From: a virus | DNA length: 39,081 nucleotides | Strand: one strand, 5' to 3' | Virus record (IMG/VR): IMGVR_UViG_3300022743_000010 | Coordinates: 1 to 39,081 of that record | Shown: positions 39,001-39,081 of the stretch, in pieces | How positions within the stretch are numbered: position 1 is the first letter of the stretch | How the letters are laid out: the number at the start of each line of letters is the position of its first letter | Translations under genes and position numbers: made by a program | The notes under the pieces: generated by a model | Database searches by the model: none | The model's input: only the letters and a program-made list of their open reading frames with translations | What the model was told of the DNA's origin: nothing

Positions 39001-39036
39001 AAAACCCACTAGGCATTCGCCTAGTGGGTTTTTTAT
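39001..39036 (+). terminator. strong bidirectional hairpin terminator
   Basis: AAAACCCACTAGGC pairs over 14 bp with GCCTAGTGGGTTTT around an ATTC loop and runs into a T-tract. If the preceding CCACCATA is an old ssrA 3' junction, this would be the original ssrA terminator. Confidence 0.88.
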
Positions 39037-39081
39037 TGCAACATCACCACTGCGTAGTTTGCAGGGCGTTTGTCACGATTT

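Overview
The window is almost entirely one complete Mu-like transposable prophage, inserted just downstream of a host tmRNA gene. The left edge (1-109) is the 3' end of ssrA with its own terminator. The prophage runs from 351 to 38392 (38,042 bp). It is bounded by a 5-bp target duplication (GATTT at 346-350 and 38393-38397). Both termini begin 5'-TGT and carry TTAGAG at the same offset (terminal positions 18-23). No tyrosine or serine integrase was found; movement is by a DDE transposase with an AAA+ partner. The moderate GC content, the tmRNA 3' end and the BcepMu-style gene order suggest a betaproteobacterial host, probably Burkholderiales. That taxonomic placement is inference.

The genome has two divergent arms, as in Burkholderia phage BcepMu rather than Mu. 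The rightward arm (27627-38006) is early: Ner/Cro-like regulator, MuA-like transposase, MuB-like ATPase, a chain of small overlapping genes (HTH proteins, DUF3164, zinc-ribbon, DUF2786), GemA, a Mor-family activator and two unknown genes. The leftward arm (24924 down to 459) is late. Its order is M15-type endolysin, holin, DUF2730, winged-helix protein, small and large terminase, portal (gp29), F-like head protein, protease I with nested scaffold Z, a capsid-associated protein, major head T, gp35, gp36, morphogenesis protein, gp37, gp38, sheath, tube, frameshifted tail chaperones, tape measure, gp43, gp44, gp45 spike, gp46, gp47, gp48, collar fibre, fibre assembly, a membrane protein, Com, and a D12-class adenine methylase. 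Three copies of a 21-bp element (core CAGTAAA-N3-CTTTAAAAG) lie just upstream of the endolysin, protease I and gp46. They are probably the late promoters, and the Mor-like protein is the obvious candidate activator.

Between the two arms is a five-gene leftward immunity operon (27519 to 24972) headed by the cI-type repressor. Its last two genes encode a 289-aa soluble protein and an overlapping 154-aa four-TM membrane protein. Their order, size and topology match lambda rexA-rexB behind cI. This is the best candidate here for an undescribed system: a RexAB-like exclusion module in a Mu-like phage, with two further unknown genes between it and the repressor. The repressor tail and the next protein share a QIGxVxGN motif.

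Right of the prophage (38398-39081) are an AlpA/excisionase-like HTH gene, an ssrA-tail-like CCACCATA and a strong terminator. This hints that the phage landed inside the remnant of a small ssrA-integrated element.
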